Assembly (NCBI GenBank): GCA_029245955.1 | Contig: JAQWOH010000078.1 | Coordinates: 62,001 to 126,000, forward strand | Length of the DNA stretch: 64,000 bases | From: Fuerstiella sp. | Lineage (GTDB): Bacteria > Planctomycetota > Planctomycetia > Planctomycetales > Planctomycetaceae | Direction of reading: 5' to 3' | In this document: in pieces, positions 16,810 through 25,814 of the stretch | Layout of the letters: the number at the start of each line of letters is the position of its first letter | Numbering within the stretch: position 1 is the stretch's first letter | Translations under genes and position numbers: made by a program | Notes under the pieces: generated by a model | Told to the model about the DNA's origin: nothing | Databases searched by the model: none | Seen by the model: only the letters and a program-made list of their open reading frames with translations

Positions 16810-18051
16810 ATGAGCATGTTCAAGAATCTCTTCGGTGATCAGCCGGAGCAACACGAGAAAGTCGATCTGTCCAAGCGATATAACCTTATCGCACGTGTCG
16901 GGCAGGGAAGTATGTCGCGGGTCTGGCGCGCCGATGACGAAATCAACGGACGTTTCGTTGCCATCAAGATTCTGGACAAAGAGAAAACTGAGCGGTACGA
17001 GTCGCGTTTCCCGGGGCTGAACAAACCGACCGAAGCTGACATCGCCCTCTCACTGAAACATCCCAACATCGTACGTACGATCGAATGCGGCTGGACACTC
17101 GAAGATGAAATGTTCCTGGTGATGGAGTATGTGGAAGGTTCCGGGCTCAGTCTGCTGGTCGATCTGCAGTCCGATCAGATGCGACGATATCGACTCCGAT
17201 ACATGATTCAGATTGGTGAGGCCCTCAGTCACTTTCACGAAAACAAATGGATTCACCGCGATGTCTGTCCTCGCAATATTATGATCACCGAGGACAACCA
17301 GGTGAAGCTGATCGACTTCGGCCTTACCGTTCCGGACACGTCTGACTTCCGAAAACCCGGCAATCGCACCGGCACTGCCAACTACATGGCACCGGAACTG
17401 ATCAAGCGACAGCCAACGGATCTGAGAGTCGATGTGTTCAGCTACGCAGTGACGTGTTTCGAAATGTATACCAAGCGTCACCCCTGGGAAGCCGCGATGA
17501 CGCTGGACGCCGTACTGCAGCACATCAATCTACCGCCGGTATCAATCACGGATCTTGTCCCCCGGATCGACCCGAAGATCGCGGAGGTCATCATGATGGG
17601 GCTTGAGGCCAACCCTGCAGATCGCTGGCAGACGGTCGATGAGATGGTGGCAGCACTGCGGACTGAAGAAGTCCGAATGGTCAGAGAAACCCGAGAACTG
17701 CTGGTCAAGCAGAAACAGGCAGCGGCACACAGAAAGTCGAATGGCCGCGCGGCACCGGCGCAGGACGCCGGGGAAAGCACAAGCAAGGCATCGCAACGCA
17801 AGTCTCACGCGGCCAAAGACAAGAAAGCGAGGCGAACCAGACGTGATGACACGGCCCCTGAAAAATCGGCCACTGCCACTAAAAACAAGATGGATTCTGT
17901 ACCGCTGACGGACGACAAGCCTGACCACCATAAAGATGGTGCGGCAACGGCGGACACCGCGAAGAACACTGATTCGAAACAGAGCACAGAAAAGGCGAAG
18001 GCAGCTGAACCTGCCAGGAACGCCAAGACCGGTGCGGACGAATCCGGCTGA
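16810..18051 (+). CDS. Cytoplasmic Ser/Thr protein kinase with Lys/Ala-rich tail
   Basis: A 413-aa Hanks-type kinase. Visible elements are the Gly loop GQGSMSRV (31-38), the ATP-binding Lys53 in VAIKIL, the catalytic loop HRDVCPRN (149-156) with Asp151 and Asn156, DFG at 169-171, and APE in YMAPEL near 194. All catalytic residues are present, but CPRN replaces the common KPxN, so the usual catalytic-loop Lys is shifted to Arg. The kinase domain ends near 290. A low-complexity, highly charged Lys/Ala/Asp tail (about 300-413) follows with no transmembrane segment. Targets are unknown. It lies upstream of a DUF1501 gene (67-bp gap), possibly in one transcript. Confidence 0.9.
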   Translation: MSMFKNLFGDQPEQHEKVDLSKRYNLIARVGQGSMSRVWRADDEINGRFVAIKILDKEKTERYESRFPGLNKPTEADIALSLKHPNIVRTIECGWTLEDEMFLVMEYVEGSGLSLLVDLQSDQMRRYRLRYMIQIGEALSHFHENKWIHRDVCPRNIMITEDNQVKLIDFGLTVPDTSDFRKPGNRTGTANYMAPELIKRQPTDLRVDVFSYAVTCFEMYTKRHPWEAAMTLDAVLQHINLPPVSITDLVPRIDPKIAEVIMMGLEANPADRWQTVDEMVAALRTEEVRMVRETRELLVKQKQAAAHRKSNGRAAPAQDAGESTSKASQRKSHAAKDKKARRTRRDDTAPEKSATATKNKMDSVPLTDDKPDHHKDGAATADTAKNTDSKQSTEKAKAAEPARNAKTGADESG

Positions 18052-18118
18052 TTTCTGTGAACGGACCGGGCATTGAATCGCTCGACGTTTATCAAAGCCT
18101 GCGTTACAAGGATTTCCC

Positions 18119-19504
18119 ATGAACCGGATGCACCGTGCAACAGAACGGAATGTCACTCGCCGACAGGCACTGCAGGTCGGTGTCGGTATGTTCGGTCTGG
18201 GACTGCCCGAGTTTCTGAACGCCGCTGCGACAGGCGGCACCAGGGATGTCTCCTGTATCTTTCTGTTTCTGGCAGGTGGCCCCAGTCACTTTGAGACGTT
18301 CGATCCCAAGCCGGACGCGCCGTCAGAGATTCGGGGCCTGTGGGATCCCATAAGTACAAACGTCCCCGGCACGTTCATCTGTGAAAAGCTGCCACTGATG
18401 GCACAGCGCATGGACAAAGTCGCCATTGTGCGGTCGTGGCAGGGGAAGAGCGGGTCCCACAGTACAGGTTCACAACACGTTGCCAGTGGAGTCTATCCGG
18501 GCGCCGGCGGACAGCATTTCCCGAACTTCGGCTGTCTGGTTTCGGCCCTGCGGGGTAATCAGCTGGCCGGTGTACCGGCGCATTTTGGACTGCCCGTTGC
18601 CGCGCGGTATACAGATCCGCCGGGGTATCTCGGCCCGTCACATGCGGCATTCAACGTTGAGAACGATCCCGCCGCGGCAAAGGATACGTTTGGCCGGCTG
18701 AATCTGGAGCCGACGCGTTTCGAAAATCGTCGTTCCATGCTGACCCAGCTGGACAACCTGGAACGCTACGTCGATGTATCCGACGCGGGCTTGGCGTCAA
18801 TGGACAGGTTTTCAAAGGAAGCCGTCGCACTGCTGACAACTGATGTCATGCGGAAAGCAACAAATCTTGACGCAGAGCCGGACGAAGTTCGCGAACGCTA
18901 TGGGGCCAATATTTACGGGCAACGAGTTCTGCTGGCGCGCCGACTCATTGAAGGCGGTGCACGATTTGTCACCATCAATCATGCCGTTCAGGGCGGGCTG
19001 TTTGGCAACGCCAAAACAAACGGAACCTGGGACAACCATCACCTGCTGTTCGATTCCATGATGTCGTTTCGTCGCACACCGGGCAATGTTCCGAACGGCT
19101 ACAAATGGCACAATTACGACGGACCTGGAAACCTGCCGCAACTGGACCTGTCACTATCGGCACTGCTGGATGATCTGGATGAACGTGGCCTGCTGGACAC
19201 GACACTGGTGGTCGCCATGGGCGAATTCGGCCGCACGCCAAAGATCAACAAGTATGCCGGACGCGATCACTACCCGGCAGCCGGATGTGCTCTGCTGGCT
19301 GGTGCCGGAATTAACCGAGGAGCTGTGATCGGAGCGACCGACACCAAGGGAGCCCGGCCAATGACTCGACCATGGACACCGGAAGATTTTGGCGCCTCCA
19401 TCTATCACGCTCTTGGAATTAATCCACACACGACGTATTTTCCTCGACTGACACGCCCGACCCCCATTTCTTCCGGGACTGTGATTGACGGGCTGTTTGG
19501 GTGA
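18119..19504 (+). CDS. DUF1501 domain protein with Tat-type signal
   Basis: A 461-aa DUF1501 protein with a twin-arginine-like leader (TRRQALQVGVGMFGLGLPEFL). Core motifs include FLAGGPSHFETFDPKPDAP near 57, RSWQGKSGSHSTGSQH near 103, WDNHHLLFD near 304 and VAMGEFGRTPKINKYAGRDHYP near 363. It is presumably exported and metal-binding; no reaction is known for the family. AAGGA lies 6 bases before the ATG. Unlike the copy at 11031, no PSCyt1/DUF1553 gene is adjacent; instead its stop overlaps the next start by 4 bp (GTGA), tying it to an enolase-superfamily enzyme. Confidence 0.9.
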   Translation: MNRMHRATERNVTRRQALQVGVGMFGLGLPEFLNAAATGGTRDVSCIFLFLAGGPSHFETFDPKPDAPSEIRGLWDPISTNVPGTFICEKLPLMAQRMDKVAIVRSWQGKSGSHSTGSQHVASGVYPGAGGQHFPNFGCLVSALRGNQLAGVPAHFGLPVAARYTDPPGYLGPSHAAFNVENDPAAAKDTFGRLNLEPTRFENRRSMLTQLDNLERYVDVSDAGLASMDRFSKEAVALLTTDVMRKATNLDAEPDEVRERYGANIYGQRVLLARRLIEGGARFVTINHAVQGGLFGNAKTNGTWDNHHLLFDSMMSFRRTPGNVPNGYKWHNYDGPGNLPQLDLSLSALLDDLDERGLLDTTLVVAMGEFGRTPKINKYAGRDHYPAAGCALLAGAGINRGAVIGATDTKGARPMTRPWTPEDFGASIYHALGINPHTTYFPRLTRPTPISSGTVIDGLFG

Positions 19505-20694
19505 AGATTCGTTCCCTGACAGCCTTTGAAGTGCCCATCGCGCTGAAGACAGCGATTCGTCATGCGTCATACACACGGCGAAACAATGACACGTTATTCG
19601 TTCGCTGCGAACTGACCGACGGAAGCGTTGGCTGGGGGGAAGGCCTGCCGCGGCCTTACGTCACAGGAGAATCGATTGGCAGCGTGTGGCGACATCTTCA
19701 GGCCACGGACTTCGCACAACTGGCAGATGTATGCCTGGTGTCACCAGCAGACGCGGTGCGGGCGTTGACTGATCTGAGTCTGCCCGACGTACCTGCTGAT
19801 CCCGGCATCACAGCACGAGAATGTTTCGGCAATTCCGTGCGCTGTGCTCTGGAACTGGCGCTGCTGGACGCTGTCTGTCAGTCAGCGGACTGTTCAGTTA
19901 GCGAGGTGATTCGCGAGTTGCCTGAGGCCGTCGAACTGTTCGCTCCCCGCGAAGACGTACACTACAGTGGAGTCATTACGGCAGCGACCGGACTCCGCCA
20001 GTGGCGTTCACCTCTGAAGATGAAAATATTTGGGTTTCGACATGTCAAAATCAAAGTCGGCACACCAGGCATTGATGACGTGATCAGCGTAGGGCGGGCA
20101 CGTCGGATACTGGGAAAGACTGTCGACCTGCGTCTGGATGCCAATGAAGCGTGGAATTGCGACAACGTTGTCCAACGAATAAAGGCGCTGGTCTCGTTCA
20201 ATCCCGCGTGTCTGGAGCAGCCGGTACCGCACTCTCAGGTGCAGGGACTTGCCGATGTAAAGTCATCCATCTCGACTCCCATCATGCTGGACGAATCGTT
20301 GTGCTGTAAAGAAGACGCCCTGCGTGCCATCGCTGCGGGAACCTGCGACCTGTTCAATCTGAGGATTTCCAAATGCGGAGGCATCATCCCCTGTGTTCGA
20401 CTGGCGGCAATGGCGCGACAGCACGGCCTGGGCTACCAACTCGGCTGTCAGGTCGGAGAAACTGGAATTCTGTCAGCGGCAGGGCGCCAATTCGCCTGCA
20501 ATATCGGTCAGATTCGTTACCTTGAAGGCAGTTACGATCGCTTTCTGGTACGACGTTCTGTCACGAAAGAAGACCTCACCATGCGTTACCGTGGACGAGC
20601 CAGTCGGCTAACGGCCCCGGGGCTGGGAATCACCGTTGACGAAACGATTATTCAACAGACGGCAGTGCGTAAAAGGTCGCTTATCCCCGGCTGA
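19501..20694 (+). CDS. Enolase-superfamily enzyme (mandelate racemase/muconate-lactonizing group)
   Basis: The 397-aa protein has the N-terminal capping domain and the C-terminal barrel of the MR/MLE group. Catalytic landmarks are the K-x-K of HVKIKVG (about 181-187), the metal ligands Asp in RLDANEAWN (about 213), Glu in LEQPVP (about 239) and Asp/Glu in LDESLC (about 263), and the Lys of RISKCGG (about 287). The K-x-K/Lys pair is typical of muconate-lactonizing and dipeptide-epimerase subgroups. The start is GTG, overlapping the DUF1501 stop. No signal peptide, so it is cytoplasmic although the coupled DUF1501 protein is exported. Substrate unknown; it is a different subfamily member from the DgcA-like gene at 33598. 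Confidence 0.82.
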   Translation: MKIRSLTAFEVPIALKTAIRHASYTRRNNDTLFVRCELTDGSVGWGEGLPRPYVTGESIGSVWRHLQATDFAQLADVCLVSPADAVRALTDLSLPDVPADPGITARECFGNSVRCALELALLDAVCQSADCSVSEVIRELPEAVELFAPREDVHYSGVITAATGLRQWRSPLKMKIFGFRHVKIKVGTPGIDDVISVGRARRILGKTVDLRLDANEAWNCDNVVQRIKALVSFNPACLEQPVPHSQVQGLADVKSSISTPIMLDESLCCKEDALRAIAAGTCDLFNLRISKCGGIIPCVRLAAMARQHGLGYQLGCQVGETGILSAAGRQFACNIGQIRYLEGSYDRFLVRRSVTKEDLTMRYRGRASRLTAPGLGITVDETIIQQTAVRKRSLIPG

Positions 20695-20717
20695 ACAGAC
20701 ATCGATATCAGGAACCT

Positions 20718-21488
20718 ATGAAAGTTGCATTATTCATTCCGTGCTATGTCGATCAGTTCTATCCTCAGGTCGGCATGTCCACGGTTCGATTGCTGGAACA
20801 TTTTGGCGTGGAACATGAGTTTCCCGAAGCACAAACCTGCTGCGGGCAACCCATGGCGAACTCCGGATGTATGCCCGAAGCGAAACCACTGGCTGAAAAG
20901 TTCGTCGAAGTCTTTGACGGGTATGACTATGTAGTGGCGCCGTCCGGCAGTTGCGTGTCGATGGTCCGAAATCACTACGAATCGTTTTTCGACGAAACCG
21001 ACCTCCGCGCGAACACCGTCCGGTCGCGTACACTGGAACTTTCCGAATTCCTGGTGAATGTGCTGAAGGTCGAACGAATCGAAGGGCGGTTTGATCATCA
21101 GGTTGGTCTTCACCAAAGTTGCCATGGGTTGCGGGAATTACGGCTGTCTGCATCTTCTGAGGCCATGACCGAACGCCCGGGCATGACAAAAGACCTTCTG
21201 AGCGGACTGGCGGGCATCTCGTTCTCGCAGCTTAAGCGTGAGGACGAGTGCTGCGGCTTCGGCGGCACGTTTGCCGTTGCTGAAGAGGCTGTCTCCTGCA
21301 TGATGGGTGAAGACCGAATTCAGGATCATCTTGAAGCCGGCACCAATGTACTGACTGCCGGCGACATGTCGTGCCTGATGCATCTTGACGGCATCATCCG
21401 ACGCCGGAAGCACGACATGAGAGTAATGCATTTCGCTGAAATCCTTGCCGAAGCGATCGCGTGCGTCGGGACTCCCAACAATCTGTGA
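20718..21488 (+). CDS. LutA/YkgE-type iron-sulfur oxidoreductase subunit (two CCG domains)
   Basis: A 256-aa protein with two cysteine-rich CCG domains: TCCGQPMANSGC (CCG 41-43) and ECCGFGGTFAV (about 177), plus additional motifs HQSCHG and AGDMSCLMHLDG. These bind Fe-S clusters in LutA (lactate utilisation), GlpC and heterodisulfide-reductase-like proteins. It is full length for LutA. LutB and LutC partners, which usually follow, are not adjacent. It stands 23 bp after the enolase-superfamily gene with AGGA before the ATG, so it may share that transcript. A role in oxidation of a 2-hydroxy acid is plausible from the family only. Confidence 0.85.
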   Translation: MKVALFIPCYVDQFYPQVGMSTVRLLEHFGVEHEFPEAQTCCGQPMANSGCMPEAKPLAEKFVEVFDGYDYVVAPSGSCVSMVRNHYESFFDETDLRANTVRSRTLELSEFLVNVLKVERIEGRFDHQVGLHQSCHGLRELRLSASSEAMTERPGMTKDLLSGLAGISFSQLKREDECCGFGGTFAVAEEAVSCMMGEDRIQDHLEAGTNVLTAGDMSCLMHLDGIIRRRKHDMRVMHFAEILAEAIACVGTPNNL

Positions 21489-21716
21489 ATCCCCAGCGAT
21501 GAGATGAGTTCCGGCAAATTCTGCCGCATGCGGCAGAACCGCAGGCAAAGACGCCCGGACACCAGACGGTACGTGCCGCAGGGCGGGCGATTCTGCATCG
21601 CGACACCCCGACCTCCTATTGACCCAGTCTGACGTTCACCGCTAATTTTCGCGGTCCGGTGCTCAAATCGCACCGGTTTCTGAGTTCACGTTCCTGGTTT
21701 CAGCTGCCTGTCCGCC

Positions 21717-22829
21717 ATGCTGAGGCTGATCAGCCTAATCGCAATCGTCTTACTGCACGACAAGACATTGTCGTCTGACGAACTGCCGCTGCGCCGCAAC
21801 ACCGGTGACGATCAGGCGTTACTGGTGTTGAATTCCGGACGTGTGGTGAGCGGACAATTGACACCGCGAACAGGTGGTTACGACGTACAGTTGCCTGCCG
21901 GACGAATGTTTATCGGTAGTGAGCAGGTTCGATTTCAGGCTCAAAGTATGGACGACGCCTACCGGCGCATGAGAAACTCACTGAACGAACATACTCCGAA
22001 TACCCATATGCAACTGGCCAAATGGTGCCTGGCAAACGCAATGCCGGCAAAAGCTCGAAAAGAGGTTCTTGATGCACTCCACCTTGACCCCAATCGCAAC
22101 GACGCAAAGCGGATGCTGGAGGCCCTTGTACGCGAACAACGCACCAGCATCACCACTGCAGGCGGCCAGCAGGTTTCTCCCGGTGGCGCCTCCCGGTACG
22201 ACACAGTGACACTCAATCATCCGAGCATGATGCCGGAACGACGGTCACTGGGGGGCCTGCCCAAGTCGCTGGCCAGAATGTTCACGCAGACGGTACAACC
22301 GATTGTTGTTAACAGATGTGGCAATGCCCGCTGCCATGGTGCCCGTCAGAATTCCTTTTCAGTCGTTTCTATCAGGGGTGGGTCCACATCACGAATTGCA
22401 GAGCAGAATCTGGCGGCAATTCTGAATCACATTGACACAACGAATCCGTCACAGAGTCCAATTCTGACGGCGACAAAGGGTCTCCATGGAAATTCTCGGC
22501 AGCTGCTCTTTCCGGGCCAAAGCGGTGGTCGCCAGGCTGCCGCACTGCGAAAATGGGTCATTACCGTCGCTCAGGAAATCGCACCGTCACAGCCGTCCCC
22601 GCACACCGGCCAGCCGGCGACAACAAAGCACAAAGGCGCTGTAAGTCGCGGCGTGCCGCACGGGGAAGAAACCATAGACTCACCTAAAGATCACAGAACG
22701 GCACAGGACACCAGGTTCGTTCAGGACGCAGTCGTGGCCACGCGGCATGACGCATTTGATCCGGACATTTTTAATCGTCGCTATCACCAGGCAGCAGTGC
22801 TGGAAAGTCGTGACTCCGGTAATGATTGA
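21717..22829 (+). CDS. Exported conserved hypothetical protein with cytochrome-like CxxxxCH motif
   Basis: A 370-aa protein with a short N-terminal signal-like stretch (RLISLIAIVLL). Residues 35-75 form beta strands (LVLNSGRVVSGQL), followed by a helical pair that looks TPR-like (HMQLAKWCLANAMPAKARKEVLDALHLDPN, described by its ends at about 100-130). From about 190 there is a cytochrome-like segment with C201-x4-C206-H207 and GARQNSF, as in planctomycete heme-like proteins. The last 70 residues are low complexity. The combination is one I associate with conserved planctomycete proteins; the function is unknown. The preceding 228-bp spacer probably holds its promoter. Confidence 0.7.
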   Translation: MLRLISLIAIVLLHDKTLSSDELPLRRNTGDDQALLVLNSGRVVSGQLTPRTGGYDVQLPAGRMFIGSEQVRFQAQSMDDAYRRMRNSLNEHTPNTHMQLAKWCLANAMPAKARKEVLDALHLDPNRNDAKRMLEALVREQRTSITTAGGQQVSPGGASRYDTVTLNHPSMMPERRSLGGLPKSLARMFTQTVQPIVVNRCGNARCHGARQNSFSVVSIRGGSTSRIAEQNLAAILNHIDTTNPSQSPILTATKGLHGNSRQLLFPGQSGGRQAAALRKWVITVAQEIAPSQPSPHTGQPATTKHKGAVSRGVPHGEETIDSPKDHRTAQDTRFVQDAVVATRHDAFDPDIFNRRYHQAAVLESRDSGND

Positions 22830-23026
22830 TCACCAGACAATAAATAATGTTCAGTCCCGGCTGGCTGACATAATGCGATCACATCATGACCATTCAGCCA
22901 GGCACTGCCTGTCAATCGTTAATGGCTTTGTTAAGTGGGCACGACTGCCCGAAACATACAAATCGTACTTATTGAACGAACCAGTGAATCAGGGTTCGTT
23001 CGCATGAATGTCGTGGAGGAGCTGCG

Positions 23027-24130
23027 ATGAAATTTCGTTGGCATATGATCGTTATCCTGCTGCTGCTCGCGTGCGCTCCAGGATGCTCAAGGTTTCGTGA
23101 TCTGACTCGCCGCGATTATGCGCTGCTGCGAGATCCGTTTGTCAGCCGATCCGGTTCCGACGACGATGTAACCGCCTCAACTGAGTCATTCGATAACGAC
23201 ACCACAGCCGGGCGTGTTTCGATAGCTGACACGGCAACGGCAGCAGCCGAATATGGTTTTCTACGCGAAGCCAACGGGATCGATGCGGCATCCGGAACGT
23301 CCACCGCCGGCAACCGACTGGAAGCAATCAAAGCGACAGGACCTCGTGAGGCCGTGCCCGCAGCAAACGGTCCGTCACTGTCAGATTTCATCGGGATTCA
23401 GCCTGAGAGTTCAACGCCGACGATGCCGGCGGCACCTAAGCGACCCGACCCAGGCACAAGCGTCGCCGGATTCGGGGCATTCGCTGAGAAACGGACGGCA
23501 TCCATGGCCGAACATGATACGCCCACAACGGTTAAGGAAGACTTCTCTGACTGGGCTTCCCTGCAACATAAGAAATGGAACAGCCACGCGCGACTGCCTG
23601 CAGCCCCGGCTTTCCCCGGCCAAATACAGCAGGTCAGCCAGACCGTGAGCACGACAGCGGATGACCAGGGTCTCCCCACGTTGCCGTCACCGAACGTCGA
23701 AGAATTCGGAGGAAGTGTCGCCAATACCGCGACTCCGCTGATTCGATCAACAAAACAGAACATTCCGTCGCCCCACGGGAATGCCGCAATAAATCCTCCC
23801 ATCGGCAAAGGCCCCCCTTTCGGCAATTCGGTGTCACGACCCAATACTGCAACGCTGTCGGAGCCACAATCACCGCCGTTGCCTGACGTGTCTCCGTCAA
23901 CAATGACCTCCAGTTCGGATCTCGCCCCGAAGCCCCCCACGTTCAATTCGGTGGACAACGGAACGTCAACGGCCGGTGATCCCTTCGTCGGTTTTGAAGG
24001 TTCAACGAACGGCACCGTTGATCCGTTTGCGGGCGGCGCGACACAGCCCAGGCCCGGCACCATGGCACCTGTCGATTCAGCATTTCAATTTAACACGGGT
24101 TGGAAACCGTCGAATCTGAGGCGACCATAG
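23027..24130 (+). CDS. Predicted lipoprotein, disordered Pro/Ser/Thr-rich
   Basis: A 367-aa protein with a lipoprotein signal: a hydrophobic core MIVILLLLAC followed by APGC; either Cys16 (LLAC) or Cys20 could be lipidated. The remainder is low complexity, rich in Ser, Thr, Pro, Gly and Asp, with no domain I recognise; short repeats such as DPFVGFEG and DPFAGGAT occur near the C-terminus. A GGAGGAG ribosome site precedes the ATG. It is probably tethered to a membrane and largely unstructured. The 3' end faces the DUF1552 gene across a hairpin. Confidence 0.65.
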   Translation: MKFRWHMIVILLLLACAPGCSRFRDLTRRDYALLRDPFVSRSGSDDDVTASTESFDNDTTAGRVSIADTATAAAEYGFLREANGIDAASGTSTAGNRLEAIKATGPREAVPAANGPSLSDFIGIQPESSTPTMPAAPKRPDPGTSVAGFGAFAEKRTASMAEHDTPTTVKEDFSDWASLQHKKWNSHARLPAAPAFPGQIQQVSQTVSTTADDQGLPTLPSPNVEEFGGSVANTATPLIRSTKQNIPSPHGNAAINPPIGKGPPFGNSVSRPNTATLSEPQSPPLPDVSPSTMTSSSDLAPKPPTFNSVDNGTSTAGDPFVGFEGSTNGTVDPFAGGATQPRPGTMAPVDSAFQFNTGWKPSNLRRP

Positions 24131-24167
24131 CCGCGTTCTCCACAGCATTCAACGGTTGATATTGCGC

Positions 24168-24204
24168 GCTGACCGGTAACAGATCCGGCATTGAACCGGT
24201 CAGC
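24168..24204. terminator. Perfect 10-bp inverted repeat between convergent genes
   Basis: GCTGACCGGT (24168-24177) pairs perfectly with ACCGGTCAGC (24195-24204) around a 17-base loop. It lies between the convergent 3' ends of the lipoprotein gene and the DUF1552 gene. There is no T-run on either side, so it is a hairpin that could end transcription both ways or stabilise the mRNA, not a textbook intrinsic terminator. Confidence 0.45.
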
Positions 24205-24384
24205 CCCGAACCATTAACAGCGCGATGTGTTGCAGCACCAGGCCATGGGCACACTTACGTTGCAAGCACTGCCGGCAGTTGACTCAGAGTCGCGGCAGTT
24301 GAACACCGCCCGGCGCAGTCCCGCCGAAACAAAAGCTGCAGAACCCCGCAGGAATGCCCAAACGCAGCGCAGCCCGCACCCCGA

Positions 24385-25710
24385 CTATGACAGATTCAAC
24401 GGTTCGGTACTGTCCCCGAGTTCGTCCAGGTCTGCGCCGACTCCATGAGCCATCGCCAGCAACAGGTTGTTCAACGGAGTTTCGCCAGGGTGGCGGACTA
24501 CTCGACCGGTGCTGACCTTTCCACCTCCCCGACCCGCCACGACAATTGGGAGGTCGTGATGATCGTGTCTGTTAGCATCAGAAATTGCGCTGCCATACAG
24601 AATCATGCTGTTATTCAAAAGATTGCTGTCACCTTCACGGACGGACTTCATGCGGGTCAGAAAATCAGCGAACTGTTCCGCCAGGAACTTATCAATCCTT
24701 GCAATCTGGTCCATCTTTTCCTCGTCGTTTCGATGATGCGACAACTGGTGATGTCCACCCTTGACATCGACTTCACGGTAGGTCCGATTGCAGCCCGCGT
24801 CTCCAACCATAAACGAGACAATTCGTGTCGAATCGGTCTGAAAGGACAGCAGCATAATGTCATACATCAGGCGCAGGTGCTCTGAAAGATCGGTCGGCAC
24901 ACCGGCAGGAAGGTCCACCTCCGGAATGTCGTCAGGGCGCAGATGGCCGGCTCGATCAATTCGCTGCTCAACTTCTCGCACACTGGTAAAGTATTCGTCC
25001 AGCTTATGTCGGTCAGTACCTCCAAGTTTTCCCTGTAGCCGTCTGGCGTCTTCAGAGACAAAGTCCAGAATGCTTTTGCGGAATCGTTGACGGCGTTCCT
25101 GAGTAGCCGCAGCTTCCCGACTGCCGAAAATTCTTTCGAATGCAAGACGCGGATTGATTTCCTTTGCGGTCGGAGTGTTGGGCGACTTCCAGCTGATATT
25201 GGTTGAATAGGCACAACTGTAGCCCGAATCACAGTTGCCGGCATTTCGCCCGCGTTCGATACCCAACTCCAGTGACGGTAATCGGGTCTGAGCACCGATC
25301 AGCCTGGCGGCGGCCTGATCGGCAGAAACGCCAACCTCGATATCCGCGCCGGACGTCTTTCGTGGTTGGGCTCCGGTCAGGAAAGCACTGGCGTTGCGAG
25401 CATGATCACCGCCGCCGTCGCCGTTGGCTCGGGCGTGATGCTGAGTCAACCCGGTCATGATTAATAAATCGTTCTTGTGCGACTCCAACGGCTTAAGTGT
25501 CTCACCCAGTTCAAATTCGGCGCCATCACCTGTTGGTTTCCAGCGGTCCATGATCGCACCGTTCGGGAAAAATACGAACGCCATGCGGGCAGGAGCAACG
25601 GCTGCCTTTGACGAGGCCGAGACCGGGTGCATAATGTCAAGAAAGGGCAGCGAAAGTGCTGTACCGGCACCGCGAAGAACGGCTCTGCGATTAATGTAGC
25701 TTGATATCAT
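24385..25710 (-). CDS. DUF1552 domain protein with Tat-like signal
   Basis: A 441-aa DUF1552 protein. The leader has a twin-arginine-like NRRAVLRGAGTALSLPFLD, consistent with export. Family motifs include FVFFPNGAIMDRWKP near 45, GLTQHHARANGDGGGDHARNAS near 92 (cited by its ends), SGYSCAYSTNISW near 160 and MVGDAGCNRTY near 293. The biochemical role of DUF1552 is unknown. It follows the DUF1592-type cytochrome gene by about 100 bp on the same strand, the standard pairing seen across planctomycetes and some other bacteria, so the two products very likely cooperate outside the membrane. Confidence 0.9.
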   Translation of the reverse strand: MISSYINRRAVLRGAGTALSLPFLDIMHPVSASSKAAVAPARMAFVFFPNGAIMDRWKPTGDGAEFELGETLKPLESHKNDLLIMTGLTQHHARANGDGGGDHARNASAFLTGAQPRKTSGADIEVGVSADQAAARLIGAQTRLPSLELGIERGRNAGNCDSGYSCAYSTNISWKSPNTPTAKEINPRLAFERIFGSREAAATQERRQRFRKSILDFVSEDARRLQGKLGGTDRHKLDEYFTSVREVEQRIDRAGHLRPDDIPEVDLPAGVPTDLSEHLRLMYDIMLLSFQTDSTRIVSFMVGDAGCNRTYREVDVKGGHHQLSHHRNDEEKMDQIARIDKFLAEQFADFLTRMKSVREGDSNLLNNSMILYGSAISDANRHDHHDLPIVVAGRGGGKVSTGRVVRHPGETPLNNLLLAMAHGVGADLDELGDSTEPLNLS

Positions 25711-25814
25711 CGGAGACGCCTTACCTGAATTCCAAACCGTAGGAGACTCGGCCAGCCAAAGCGGCTGTGGGTGAGAAATACTGAACTTCCAAATCTGACG
25801 CCGGGCGGGCCGGG

